A DNA stretch of 64,000 bases from Rhizophagus irregularis (GCF_026210795.1 NC_089440.1:3720001-3784000), one strand, 5' to 3'. Counted from the stretch's first letter, positions 25,824 through 36,706 are shown. Notes: generated by a model not told the origin, from the letters alone. Numbers and translations: made by a program.

Positions 25824-27533
25824 TCATGCATTTCCGTTTTGCTGACCAACATCAATAGCATTAGCTAATACTAATGCCGAGTATAAATCTTCAATCAAAT
25901 CATTTGCATCCTATACGAAAAAAGAATATTATATCGATAGTATCTAAGAATCATTGTCATTTTATATAATCAAATACAACTCTTACTTCAATGCCAACGC
26001 AAAGACGAATTAAATCTTCAGGAAATCCTCTTTCTTGCCGTACTGCAGCAGGAATGCTAGCATGAGACATCCTACATGGCATACTATTTTATAATAATTA
26101 AAATCCATTTGGAATGAGTTGCAAATATACAAATCATATACTAATTACTATTCTTCTTACCTTATCAAAGAATTAACACATCCAAAACTGACACTAATTG
26201 CCCATATTTTCGTTGACTCAACAACTCGTTCGCTAACTTCTACATCTCCTGTCACGAAACTTAATACAGCACCTGGTCCACGGGACATAGTGTGGTGTAA
26301 TTCATATTGTGGATGTGATTTTAATCCCGGATACATAACTTTGAAACCATGATATTCAAGGAATTCTGCAATTTGCATAGCATTTGCTTGCTGTTTTTCC
26401 ATGCGAACCCCAAGTGTCTTTATACCACGAAGAAGCAGCCACGAATCAAACGGGGGAAGACCAGATCCTGTTGCATTAATGGTGAAATAGATTCTCTAGA
26501 TATAAAATGAAAAAATGAATTGAGCTATCAAATCATCAACTTACGTTTTCTCGAATTTTAGTTATATAAATTACCTCTGCAACAACTTCATCTTTAACTC
26601 CAATAACACCAGCCATTAAATCATGATGTCCACTAAGATATTTCGTTCCAGAATGAATTACAATATCAGCTCCAAATTCCAAAGGTCTTTGGAGATAAGG
26701 AGACATCATTGTATTATCAACCACTACCAAAGCATTTGGGCATCTCTCATGCACGACAGCTGCAATGGTAGGAATGTCCGATATTTTAAATAATGGGTTC
26801 GTTGGTGATTCCAATAAAATGAGTCTAGTCTTAGTCGGATGCAAGTATGGCATAAGTGAGTCCACGGAAGTTGTATCGACATGATGTGTTTTAATATCGC
26901 AACTTTTATTGAGAAACGCTAGGAGACGATTGGTACCTTAAAAAAGTACAAATTTAAGTATAATATATATATATTGTTATTTAATTATAGAAAATTTACC
27001 TCCATACAAATCATCTCCCGCAATGATTTCCTCGCCTGCTTTAACTAAACGAGCGATCACATCTAATGCACTCATTCCACTGGTAACCACAAAAGCACGG
27101 TTGGCAGACATAATTTTTGCAATATGATTTTCTATCAAATAATAAATGTATTTGTTCGAGTAATTTATTACAGAATTCCGGAAACTTGGACAGTATGGAC
27201 CCAGCTACAGCATAGCGCAATAAATGTTTTCACTGCACTACACTTATGGATGAATTGGTGCTTATTGTAAATATCAAGTAAGAGTTTAAGCGTAGTTGCC
27301 AAGCACTCACCTAAATGTGAACGAGTTGGATTACCGCTTCGGCTATAATCGTACTCTCCCATTTGGGTTGCTGAAGATTGTTTGAAGGTAGCTGACTGAT
27401 AAATAGGCACAGAAGCAGCATTATAAGGATCTTTTATTCCATCTGAATTGTCTATAAAAACTAGCTCTGTTGCAAGCTTATATCTAAGACGATTTGAAGT
27501 TTGAGAAGTTGGTGTAAGTGGTCCGGAATTCAT
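25824..27533 (-). CDS. Cystathionine beta-lyase (PLP enzyme of the Cys/Met family)
   Basis: At least six exons encode a PLP enzyme that splits cystathionine into homocysteine, pyruvate and ammonia in methionine synthesis. The first exon (27533 to about 27311) gives VPIYQSATFKQ and GEYDYSRSGNPTR, the phosphate- and substrate-binding start of the family. The next (about 27130-27001) gives VVTSGMSALDVIARL and AGDDLYGG. The third (about 26940-26570) holds LLESPTNPLFKISDI, VVDNTMMSPY and SGTKYLSGHHD, whose lysine forms the PLP Schiff base. Two further exons follow, and the last ends EDLIRLCVGIEDANDLIEDL with the stop TGA at 25826-25824. The motif set fits beta-lyase better than gamma-synthase, though specificity within the family is an inference. 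The start Met lies 416 bases from the divergent mS26-like gene. Confidence 0.88.
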
Positions 27534-27949
27534 TATATATTTCTAAATTATATAAAGCAGAATAATTCTATTTGATAATGTCCTTTGATCTCGTTTAAAT
27601 TTGTAAAAAAATTGATGTTCACCAATCAATTAAATTTTAAATCGCATCATAGATTGGTGAGTGACGCAAGGAATTGCCGATCACTGTGGCTGGGAAATTT
27701 TAACTTCTTTAATGTAAATTTGTAAAATTTCATTGTTAGCAAGTGTAAGAACAACAGAATTCCATGAGTTTCTGACGCTTTGTTGCACCTTATCTTCAAT
27801 TTACTATCTTTGCTTCTAAAGTTCGTATTTTAGTAAAAATTAAAATAAATTAAACCAACCGAAAAAAACAGACACGTAAACGTCATCGATCGGTTCGAAG
27901 ATGGACAAATTATAATTGATCGGCAGATAACGGTTGCAAACATCTTCCC
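27534..27949. promoter_or_regulatory. Divergent promoter region (cystathionine beta-lyase / mS26-like)
   Basis: 416 bases separate the start codons of two head-to-head genes, so both promoters must lie here. A pair of near-identical ATTGGTGA words (about 27620 region and 27654-27663) is visible, but I cannot assign a factor. Confidence 0.5.
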
Positions 27950-28918
27950 ATGTTTCCTCAACTTGTAACAAAACAAACAAGAAATTCTCTTGTTAAATTT
28001 TTATTTTCATGTCATAATGTTAATAAAAAATTCTCTCTACCGATATCAACTTCTACTGTTGGTAACCAAGGATGTAATTCAACAAATTTTTCTCCTCCAC
28101 CTCCAAAAAAATCAAATAAAGCTACTAAACAAGTGTCAAAGAGTAGGAAAATATCCGAAGATATAACAGCAAAACGAGAAACTAAAGAGAAAAAGATTCG
28201 TGTTGTTGAAACTCCCAGATTAGCTTCTGAAGCATCTTTTAAATTTGATGATAAAAAAAGATTTAAAAATGAATTAAAATTAAAAAGATTTGAATATGGT
28301 AGTTTAGCACAACCGCCAAATGATAATAATAACAGAATTAGGAATCAGCAATTTAGGGAAGAATTAGAATTAAGCCAAAGAAAAAAAGAATGGTATATTA
28401 AAATAAGACAAGAAAGAAAAGCAAAATTAGATAAAATTAATGAAACCATTAAAATTTTATCCTTATCTTCTAATCCAAAAGAATTTTGCAGTGTTAAATA
28501 TAGTGAAATGAAAAGAGAAAATGCTCTCGAAAATTATCGTAAGCGAGAATTAGGAAAATGTAGAGAAAGAAGAATAAATTTATTAAATTTATACTATAAT
28601 TCTTCAGATTTTGTTACTTTAAATAACTTAGACACAAAGATTGCTGATATGTATGATGAAGTAAGACAACCTTTTACGACAACTCTTGAAGATATGCAAA
28701 TCGATTATCTAGAAGGTGGTGGCATTGTTGATGATTTAGAACTTAAAAGAAGATTGGATAGAATTAAAGATATTTTGAGTGATACGTCTCAAGGTGGAAA
28801 TCAAAAGCTTGGTCTAAATAAAATTGAAGAATTGCATAAAAGAAAAGAATCAGAAACGAAATCTTTACATTCGAATATAGAATTGGAACCAAAACTTGCA
28901 CAATCATTAGATTCTTGA
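27950..28918 (+). CDS. Probable mitochondrial small-subunit ribosomal protein mS26 (PET123-like), 322 aa
   Basis: This is a single uninterrupted exon, unusual among these intron-rich neighbours. The N-terminus is basic and Ser/Asn-rich with a FLFSCHNV-type stretch, consistent with a mitochondrial targeting sequence. The centre is a long charged helix (FREELELSQRKKEWYIKIR). It ends in RRINLLNLYYNSSDFVTLNN and KIADMYDE, which parallels the LLNLYH..NEFI...L..KID part of yeast Pet123/mS26. The C-terminal third is charged and probably helical. The protein would be built into the mitoribosome small subunit. The assignment rests on that one conserved segment plus the overall layout, so it is moderate. 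Confidence 0.6.
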   Translation: MFPQLVTKQTRNSLVKFLFSCHNVNKKFSLPISTSTVGNQGCNSTNFSPPPPKKSNKATKQVSKSRKISEDITAKRETKEKKIRVVETPRLASEASFKFDDKKRFKNELKLKRFEYGSLAQPPNDNNNRIRNQQFREELELSQRKKEWYIKIRQERKAKLDKINETIKILSLSSNPKEFCSVKYSEMKRENALENYRKRELGKCRERRINLLNLYYNSSDFVTLNNLDTKIADMYDEVRQPFTTTLEDMQIDYLEGGGIVDDLELKRRLDRIKDILSDTSQGGNQKLGLNKIEELHKRKESETKSLHSNIELEPKLAQSLDS

Positions 28919-29055
28919 AGCTTGTCTATATTTGATTTTATTAATTAATAATGCCATAATTAATTTTTTCTATAATACAATACTTCTCATTACAAATTAA
29001 AGATTACGTAATAAAAATCTATATATAAATACATTTTATATAATAAAATTAATTT

Positions 29056-31594
29056 TTACACAGCAATTAAGGATAATCCAAGAGACTGCGCATACGGAAC
29101 CAAAGTATTACGCGCAACAAAGTAGAATAACATTCCAAAAGCAATTGAAATTGGTAATGCGGGAAGCGCTTTTTTATAAATTGCAAGAAGAAATATAGTT
29201 GTGTTAAGGCCCTAATAAAAAAATTAATTAGTAATTTATTCTCTGTAAAGTTTAGATAAAATGAAAAATAATATTTTACCGTTAGAACGGCAACAATACA
29301 AGCTACAGTTGTTATCCAATCAAATAAAGCTGCATTGACAACAAGTTATTCGTTATTTTAACTTTAAATTAATATTTAAATAGAATTTATTATTACATAC
29401 CAGCTTGAGCTACAAGAACGCTATAAAATACGAAATCACCTAATCCTAGTTTCAATCCACTTCTTTCGTCTAATTTATATTAAAATTCTTTTTAATAATT
29501 ACTCATAAATAAATAAGATAACGAGATTCAAAAATATTAATGGCGAATCGAACCTTCTTCGTCATCGTATGAAACGTTATTTGGTGGTTGTGATTGTGGT
29601 TGAAGGGACGAAGATTGTCTTCTTGGAATTTGTGAATTCTCATCGGTACCATCACAATTAATACCGCCCTCATCACTCACACCGCCCTCACCACGATTAT
29701 ATCTTATATTTTCAGACAGTGGAATTTCTTCCCCACTAGTTGCTTGAAATGATGATACTGACGAGAGTGATTTTCGAAATTTGTTTGAAAGACCTGGCGA
29801 TGCCATGAGCCACACAGCATTTACTATTTATAGCGAAATAAATGAATTAAAAATTTATAAACAAGTGTTTTAAAAAAATAAGGTTATAATTGATAATTAT
29901 TTACCGGAATATAATAATGCTGGAATTTCCCTCTTGTCATTGCGCGAACTTTCAACCAAAATACGTAAAGGACCAAAAGGACAAAGCACAGCAATCAAAT
30001 CTTTTAATGCAAGACATTAGAATAAATCACTTATTAAATATTATATTCTCATTTATAGTCAATTTACATACCCCAAATAGCCAATAATGCCAATAAAATC
30101 CACGTAGTCCAGGACGATAAATTTGTTAGAGAAAATGCCTAAAAAACTCACGGAGGACGGAGGAAAAAAAGATGTATATTATGCTGCATTGAAACTAAAA
30201 TATAAGTAGATTGATTAACACACCATCAAACTTGACATAATAGTCAAATAAGTTTGTTGTAATAACAGAGGCCCTTTCCAAAAAACAGAAATAAGTCCTA
30301 CTGCAGCAAAATTCCACAATGCAAAACTAAGTGTGACATAGTCCATCGGAATTTGAAAAACTTGTAAAATTGCCCTGAAAATATAAAATTGAAATTAAAT
30401 ACCAATTTGATTTAATTAACTTGCTTAAAAACTATATTTACATCATTAACAAATATCCCATGAATCCAAGAAGCAAAAGCACCACTACCATAAAGAAGCC
30501 TATAAGAATCTATATAATGCATTTTAATTAATATTAATCAAATAATATTAAAATAATATTAAATTATTACACTAACCTTAATGAACCCATATTTAAATAA
30601 ACATACAATTATTATTGTAACAACAATGATGTTTCCTATTATAACTGCTGCTGTTAAGAAAGAATTAAAAATTTGTGCAGATTCAGATGCATCTTCCGAA
30701 GTATCAATAATTTGTTGAGTTGGATGTTGTGGTCTACAATTTAATATTAGAATAATAGTTTAGTTTTTATAGGTACTGTAATACAAAACCGATATTAAAT
30801 CAAACTCACCGAAAATTTGGAGCAAGAATTGATATTTTGACCCAAAGTACAGATAGTAAAATACACAATACTACAGGCTTAATAATTTTATAAATTTGTT
30901 GCATATAGAATTTAAACTCATCGACTTGATCATCATCAAATTGATTTGTAGATAAAGGTCTCTGGTTCGTGAATGATGGCTAACAAAAGGAGATTTTAAT
31001 ATACACCAATAAAAGAAAATAGGATTATTCATTAATCACTTACTTCGGTTGCAGTCGAAGGGAAAATTGGGTTTCCTCTTTCATTTGTTTTTCCTTTTAT
31101 TATATCAAAAAAAAAAGAAAAAAAAATTAAATAGGTATCGAATAAAGAAATGAATAAATAAAACTTGTCCATAACCTACTTTTATTGATAATTTGTGCAA
31201 CATTTCCACGTCCGTGAACTTTACTATTAGGTTTTCTAACTATAGCAATTTCTTCCTCCCCTCCTTCCTCATTAATTTGGCCGGCGCGCGTAGCTTTTGA
31301 ACATGTCGCGGAATGTCCCTTAGTCCAATCTTCGCTCTGACATTTTGATGAACAATAACGAGGTCCCGACTGACCACAAGCTTTACATAAGTATTGAGCG
31401 GGTTCGCCACAATTCGAACAAGCACGTATAATAATGTCCGAAAGCTCTAGTGTAGAAGTATTTATGTTTCCTAGAGTTGCAGTTGGACTTTCTTCGATAG
31501 TTGTATTTGTAGGATCTACAGTAGTTCTGTTGGTCGATGTCTCGATAACATTATTATTAGTATCTTGCGAACCTGAAAGAGGATTATTAGACAT
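29056..31594 (-). CDS. Presenilin-type aspartyl protease with N-terminal MYND zinc finger (572 aa, 12 exons)
   Basis: Twelve exons (31594-31180, 31093-31044, 30979-30810, 30733-30577, 30509-30442, 30374-30224, 30138-30072, 30000-29905, 29823-29554, 29469-29401, 29329-29280, 29211-29056) join to exactly 573 codons with every phase matching. Residues 59-98 form a MYND zinc finger (C59, C62, C70, C73, C81, C85, H94, C98). From about residue 170 on it is a presenilin: nine hydrophobic segments, first catalytic Asp D360 (AIWDLIAVLCPFGPLRILVE), a serine-rich cytosolic loop, second catalytic Asp D493 in GLKLGLGDFVFYSVL, and the PAL motif at 538-540 (KKALPALPISI). Presenilin is the catalytic subunit of gamma-secretase, an intramembrane protease of ER/endosomal membranes. 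The residue before D360 is Trp rather than the usual Tyr. The joining exon (31093-31044) has no usable downstream Met in the presenilin frame before the first TM exon, which argues for one fused protein. Confidence 0.9.
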
Positions 31595-31772
31595 TCGGCA
31601 CACCTTTTTACAATTTAAACTATAAATTTTGGATATTTATTTGTAATAATAATTCACGAAATAACTAGCGTTTGAATATAATTTACACAAACTTTTTTAG
31701 TATCTGTGAAACATTGAATTAATTTATAGACATAAAAGGGTATTAACCATATTCTTAAATAATAAATAGTAA

Positions 31773-32324
31773 TTAATAGTCTGAAAATTTACTCCATTCA
31801 AATTCTTCAGAATTCCAATCTTTTTCATCCAGCAAATCAGGGGAATCTTTCCAAACATAAGTAATAGCTTCTATAGGTGTCCCTTCATTTTCAATATATA
31901 CCTTTATTTTTTTCCTTTCGTATTGCTATTGAAGAAAGGCAAATTAAATATTTGTAATCGCATAAAAAACCATAATAATTATATCACTTACGTGACTCTC
32001 GAAGTTGTCTAATCTTCTTATGTCTTGTGATGACAAGCCTCTAATTAACACACCTCTTGTTTCATCTTTTAAATCATCTCCTTTTAAAATTGCGGGATAA
32101 TCTGTTCCAATTACTTTGCGTCGTTTATATCCCTTTATAAAAGAAATTAAGCAAATGATGATTGTTTAATTTAAATTTTATTATTATAATACCTTTAATG
32201 TCGCAGGAATTTGTTCTACATTAATTGGTGGTTCTGTATTTTTTCGACCATCATTTAAAACTTGTTTCAATATTTGTGGAAAAACAAGTGTTCCATAAAA
32301 GAAACAAGTAAAATTATTATCCAT
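31773..32324 (-). CDS. AIG2-like putative gamma-glutamylcyclotransferase (141 aa, 3 exons)
   Basis: The exons 32324-32193, 32132-31992 and 31925-31773 are all phase 0 and give 142 codons. The N-terminal FFYGTLVFPQIL is the Y-G-T-L substrate loop of the AIG2/GGCT fold. GYKRRKVIGTDYPAIL, GVLIRGLSSQDIRRLDNFE and YERKKIKVYI follow in the order usual for the AIG2-like subfamily, where the Glu/Asp after LD.FE acts as general base. Members release 5-oxoproline from gamma-glutamyl peptides or amines; the substrate here is unknown. The start at 32324 puts YGTL at residue 10, as in relatives; upstream in-frame Met codons would add an implausible lysine run. Confidence 0.8.
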
Positions 32325-32456
32325 TAGTAAAAACTTTTTTTTTTTTACAATGATTACAAATGACATTTTATACAAAATTGCAATTTGATCTACATAGATA
32401 ATCTATATATAATGGGTCTTTTTTATTCAAAATTTCAGTATTTACATTTTTGAGAA
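32325..32456. promoter_or_regulatory. Short divergent promoter (AIG2-like / TRP4)
   Basis: Only 132 bases separate two head-to-head start codons, so the promoters overlap. A TATATAT element at about 32405-32411 and a T/A-rich tract at 32337-32346 are visible. Co-regulation is possible but not shown. Confidence 0.5.
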
Positions 32457-33654
32457 ATGGTAGATTCAGACATAGTAAAGAATATTCAAACGCTTATTTT
32501 ACGACCTGATACTTTTACAACCGATAATGTAGAAGCCGTGGTAACGCAAATAATGCAACAAAAAGCCACTTCTGCCCAAATAGCTGCATTTTTAGTGGCA
32601 TTAAAATTGCATCAAAAAGATTTTGATCCTGAGGTCGTAGCTACTTTTTCAAACGTAATGTTAAAATTTGCTTTAAGACTAGATTTGTCTATGTATGAAG
32701 GTTTACAAGATTCTCTTATTGATATCGTTGGTACTGGGGGTGATAATATGAATACCTTTAATGTTTCTACTGCCGCATCAATAGTCGTCGCTGGTGCAGG
32801 TTGTAAAGTTGCCAAGGTATTTAGTAAGTTTTTCTGCTCTGTGTAAAAAAATTTTTCTCTAATTAAAGTTTTTTTTATAAAGTATGGTAATAGAGCAGCT
32901 AGTTCGCGGAGTGGCTCGGCAGATATTTTAGAAAACGTTGGATGTGTAATTGCCAATGTTACACCGAAACAAGCTCCTCATATAATTAATTCAACAAATT
33001 TTTGTTTTTTATTTGCTCAAAATTTTCATCCCGCCTTAAAACATCTTGCTTCTACACGTCGTGAAATAGGAGTGCCTTCTATATTAAACCTAATAGGTCC
33101 ACTTACTAATCCTGCTGAACCAAAACGTGTTGTTATTGGTGTACATTCAGAAAATCTTGGTATGTTAGTTGCTAAAACTTTAAAAATAAAAGGTATTACA
33201 GAAGCTATGGTTGTTAATGGTGATATTGGTTTAGATGAGGTAAATAAATTATTTTTTAAAAAATTAATAAATATCTGATTTAACTTACTAAATTTTACTT
33301 ATATAGATAAGTCCTGAGGGCGAAACAACTGTTTGGCATGTTACTCAATCACAATCTGATATTAGAAAATACAAAATTTCACCTGCTAGTTTTGGCCTTC
33401 CATCTCATCCAATAAGTGATGTCAAAGGTGGTACGCCTAAAGAAAATGCTGAGCTTTTGATGGAAATACTTTCAGATAAATATAAAGGTCCAATTTTAGA
33501 TTTTGTACTTTTAAATGCTTCTGCTGCATTAGTTGTTCATGGTAAAGCAAAAAATTTTAAAGAGGGGGTTGAAATATCTCGTGAAAGTATAACCAGTGGA
33601 AGGGCTAAGAAAGCACTAGAAAATTTTAAAGAAGCTACTTTAATGGAATCTTAA
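32457..33654 (+). CDS. TRP4: Anthranilate phosphoribosyltransferase (354 aa, 3 exons)
   Basis: The exons 32457-32816, 32883-33239 and 33307-33654 join to 355 codons, all in phase 0. The enzyme transfers the phosphoribosyl group of PRPP to anthranilate, the second committed step of tryptophan synthesis, in the cytosol. The N-terminal helical domain is followed by DIVGTGGDNMNTFNVSTAAS (PRPP diphosphate loop), NRAASSRSGSADILENVG, GIGVPSILNLIGPLTNPA-type anthranilate-site sequence, and GDIGLDEISP (magnesium-binding DE pair). The normally well-conserved K-H-G-N motif reads K-Y-G-N at the exon 2 boundary (32883). Length is normal for the family, and there is no fusion to other TRP activities. Confidence 0.93.
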
Positions 33655-34658
33655 ATTTGCAAAATTTTTTATAGTTTAAAATTAATATATCTGTACACAA
33701 ATATCATTTATCTTATGTTAACCTATTTAAATTACCCACCATAAAAAATTGTTATCACGTAACTTTTGGCCGGAATTATAGCATTAAACTTCCGCTTAGT
33801 AAAATAGAAAATGACAATTATTTATTATATGGGTTACATGATAATAATAATGCTAAATAGTTGAAAAAAGTAAATTATTAATTCAACTATCTTTGATTTT
33901 AAACCAGTTTAGTCCAGTATGTATAAATATATGTGCAAAGAAATATAAAATTATATGCAGAAATTATTGAGTAATATTAAATTAATATTAAACGATTTGT
34001 TTCTATAGAATTTTAGTTATATTAGAATTGCTTTAATGTTAACAATACAATTATTTTTATCTGTAATACTTTAAAATAAACCACAATTTATATTTTTAAA
34101 AACTCTCTTTAATTGTAAGTTTCTATTAGTATTCAGTTATTTTTTTAACTTTTTTAAAATTTTTTAAATAAATTTTACATATTACTTTTCTTATTAAATA
34201 ATATTATATATACTGAATCATCTGTAAATTTTTTTTTTTTTTTTGGCTGCAGCACATTTGGATACTTTATTAGAACAGAAACTATATAAAAGATTACAAC
34301 AACTACAACAACTAAACTAATTTATTAAGCATCAAACCACCTGTTAATTTGTGGTAGAATAACTATGTATGCACTATCAGTTGGAATTCCAGGCTAGAGG
34401 AATAAGTTCACCTTAAAAATGTCCTTACTTAGAGGAGAGTGTCAAGTATTTTTTCTACATTTTAAACTTTATAGTTAAAATATTATCCCAAGTTTTAAGA
34501 AAATTAAGGATTTCAAGCTAAGTCTATTTGAAGAGGATATCATAAATAACAATTTTTCAGATATTATCCTTAAGCATAGGCTTGTATCCAGTCATAATTG
34601 TTGAAATGTTCTTTTTTATTTCATATTGGCTTTTTGTCATTTTTTTTAGATTTATTAC
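33655..34658. other. Intergenic DNA, no gene recognised
   Basis: About 1 kb of AT-rich DNA follows TRP4. A near-perfect palindrome (TAGTTGAAAAAAG...ATTCAACTA, 33859-33892) is the only structure I see. From about 34230 the composition becomes slightly less AT-rich, and decayed minus-strand coding DNA cannot be excluded. Confidence 0.45.
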
Positions 34659-34666
34659 TACCTTTA

Positions 34667-34910
34667 TAAGGTTGCTTGCCGAAACCTAGGGGTTTAGGCA
34701 AGATGGCGTTTCGCCAAAAAGCGAAATTCTGCCGAAACTATATTAAAGTTATATTAAAAAACTGGCGAAACTTTGGAGAAAGGCGAAACTGCCGAAACTT
34801 ATTATAAATGCAGAAACTGCCGAAACTCTGCTGAAACTATAATAAATCTATAGTAAAATTTTGACGAAACTAATCGTAGGATTTTGAAGAAGTTTAGACA
34901 AGCAACCTTA
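34667..34910. mobile_element. hAT-like MITE, copy 1 (GAAACT-rich family)
   Basis: This 244-bp element has 12-bp perfect terminal inverted repeats (TAAGGTTGCTTG ... CAAGCAACCTTA). It is flanked by an 8-bp duplication TACCTTTA (34659-34666 and 34911-34918). The interior is full of the short word GCCGAAACT/GCGAAACT. No coding capacity. The 8-bp target duplication points to the hAT superfamily. Confidence 0.8.
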
Positions 34911-35349
34911 TACCTTTATTATTATCCTTTAAGATGGTATTCTTTAGTCATTTATGTCTAATAGAAGTTGGAGAGTTTGGCAAACTGTCAACTAACTATC
35001 ATCTATCTTTTATAAAATAATTTTAATATAATTGATTATACAGTTCTTTTCTTTTGAAGTAAATTGTATGACTTTTACATTTAGAAGTTTTGTTTGTATT
35101 TCATTCTGTAATTAGTGTATAGTGGTATCTATAATTTTTATATTTGTCAAAAAAGAACTAAAAGACATTAGCTTTTTATTAGTTATATTTGTTGATGCTG
35201 ATTTTTTTCTCATAAACACTTCTAGTTATTCTTTCTTGCCAGTTTCATACAAGTCAGTAAATTTTAATATAACAAATACAAAGTTTATATATTTGTCAAT
35301 ATCTGTTATTCCAGAATCCTGCTTACTTATAATAAAGATTAAAGCTCTG

Positions 35350-35510
35350 CATGAGCTGGTTTGATCCAAACTACAGTTTGGTTCAGCTCAGCTTGAAAAA
35401 AAAAATTCTGGCCTAAACCAGAATAAGCTGAACCATAAAAATTTTAGCTCGAAGCTAAAGTGAGCCAAGAGCTATTTAAAATCAAAATGTGGTTTGAGCC
35501 AAGCCAGACT
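35350..35510. repeat. Possible older nonautonomous element (GAGCTGGTTTGATCC-type)
   Basis: The stretch repeats AGCTGGTTT, GTTCAGCTCAGCTTG and the reverse complement AAGCTGAACC, giving several hairpins. MITE copy 2 is inserted at its right end; the sequence resumes after that insertion. Boundaries are not defined. Confidence 0.4.
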
Positions 35511-35754
35511 TAAGGTTGCTGGAGAAACTAGGGGTTTTGGCAAGTTGGCAAAATGCTGAAATAGCGAAACTTTGCTGAAACTATATGAAAGTCTTATTAA
35601 AAAGTTGGCGAAACTCTGAAGAAAGACGAAACCTGACGAAACTTATTATAAATGCTGAAACTGCTGAAACTTTGCCGAAACTATAATAAAACTATAGTAA
35701 AATCTTAGAGAAACTAATTGTAGAATTTTGGAGAGGTTTAGGCAGGCAACCTTA
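35511..35754. mobile_element. hAT-like MITE, copy 2 (same family)
   Basis: The 244-bp element is similar to copy 1 along its whole length, with ends TAAGGTTGCT and GGCAACCTTA. The 8-mer GCCAGACT occurs directly to the left (35503-35510) and again three bases beyond the right end (35758-35765), consistent with an 8-bp target duplication plus a small filler. Confidence 0.75.
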
Positions 35755-35777
35755 ACTGCCAGACTCAAGCTTTATCT

Positions 35778-35895
35778 TCAAAAAAACGTTTCACAACATT
35801 TTTTTATTAAAGCATTGAAATAAATGTTGCGAAACATTTTTTTCTAATATAATATTATGAAAAAAATGTTTTTGCAACGTTTTTTTATTAAAGAA
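35778..35895. repeat. Palindromic tandem repeat, left block
   Basis: Units of roughly 75 bp consist of AAAAAATGTTGCGAAAC, TTTTTTTCTAATATAATAT, GTGAAAAAACGTTTTTGCAAC and TTTTTTTATTAAAGAATT. Each can fold into hairpins around GTTGCGAAAC / GTTTTTGCAAC. The block continues at 36439 after the foldback element. Confidence 0.7.
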
Positions 35896-35898
35896 TTA

Positions 35899-36435
35899 CA
35901 CAGGTCGAAAAGTGAAAAATCAGGCATCAATTAGTCACCAATCGGTCACCAATCAGATACCTGATTGGTGACTGATTGGTGACTAATTGGCATTTTCGCT
36001 AAATACCATCACCAATTAGGCAGTTTGCTAACTTTTGATCTAGTGATCAGAAAAGGATAAAATATAGCTTATTGGAATCATCTCAACAAGACGAATCTAA
36101 TGGTAGTAAAATCGCATCTCTAGGATTAATAGTTAATAAAAAATTAAATAAAATATAAATGATATATTTTTATTTTTATATTTTACTTAATTTCTCATCA
36201 AGTATTAATCCTAGAAATATGATTTTACTACCATTAGATTCGTCTCGTTGAGACGATTCCAATGAGCTATATTTTATCCTTTTCTGATCACTGGATCAAA
36301 AGTTAGCAAACTGCCTGATTGGTGACGGTATTTAGCGAAAATGCCAATCGGTCACCAATCGGTCACCAATCAGGTACCTGATTGGTGATCGATTGGTGAC
36401 TGATTGATGCCTAATTTTTCACTTTTCGACCTGTG
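35899..36435. mobile_element. Foldback/MITE with ~240-bp inverted arms and TTA duplication
   Basis: The two arms are inverted copies of each other: CACAGGTCGAAAAGTG at the left end and CACTTTTCGACCTGTG at the right. A loop of about 40 AT-rich bases lies near 36135-36180. The arms contain clustered copies of GGTCACCAATC / GATTGGTGAC. The trinucleotide TTA flanks both sides (35896-35898, 36436-36438), as in PIF/Harbinger-type insertions. It interrupts the palindromic tandem repeat. It is non-coding. Confidence 0.8.
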
Positions 36436-36438
36436 TTA

Positions 36439-36706
36439 AAAAAAATGTTGTGAAACGTTTTTTTCTAATATAATATAGTGAAAAAACGTTTTCGCAATAT
36501 TTTTTTATAATTAAAAAAATGTTGCGAAACATTTTTTTCTAAAATAATATTGTGAAAAAACCGTTTTTGCAATGTTTTTTTATTAAAGAATTTAAAAAAA
36601 TGTTGCAAAACCTTTCTTTCTAAAGTAATATAGTGAAAAAACGTTTTTGCAACATTTTTTTATTAAAAGAATTAAAAAAATGTTGCGAAACGTTTTTTTC
36701 TAATTG
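36439..36706. repeat. Palindromic tandem repeat, right block
   Basis: At least three more units of the same ~75-bp palindromic repeat as at 35778-35895 occur here, the last ending in GTTTTTTTCTAATT near 36704. Left and right blocks would be continuous without the 537-bp foldback element. Confidence 0.7.

Noticed and set aside
31044-31093. Separate presenilin start at the ATG in exon 2 of the MYND-presenilin gene
   Set aside because: That ATG is in another frame and runs into a stop in the following exon, so it cannot start the presenilin.
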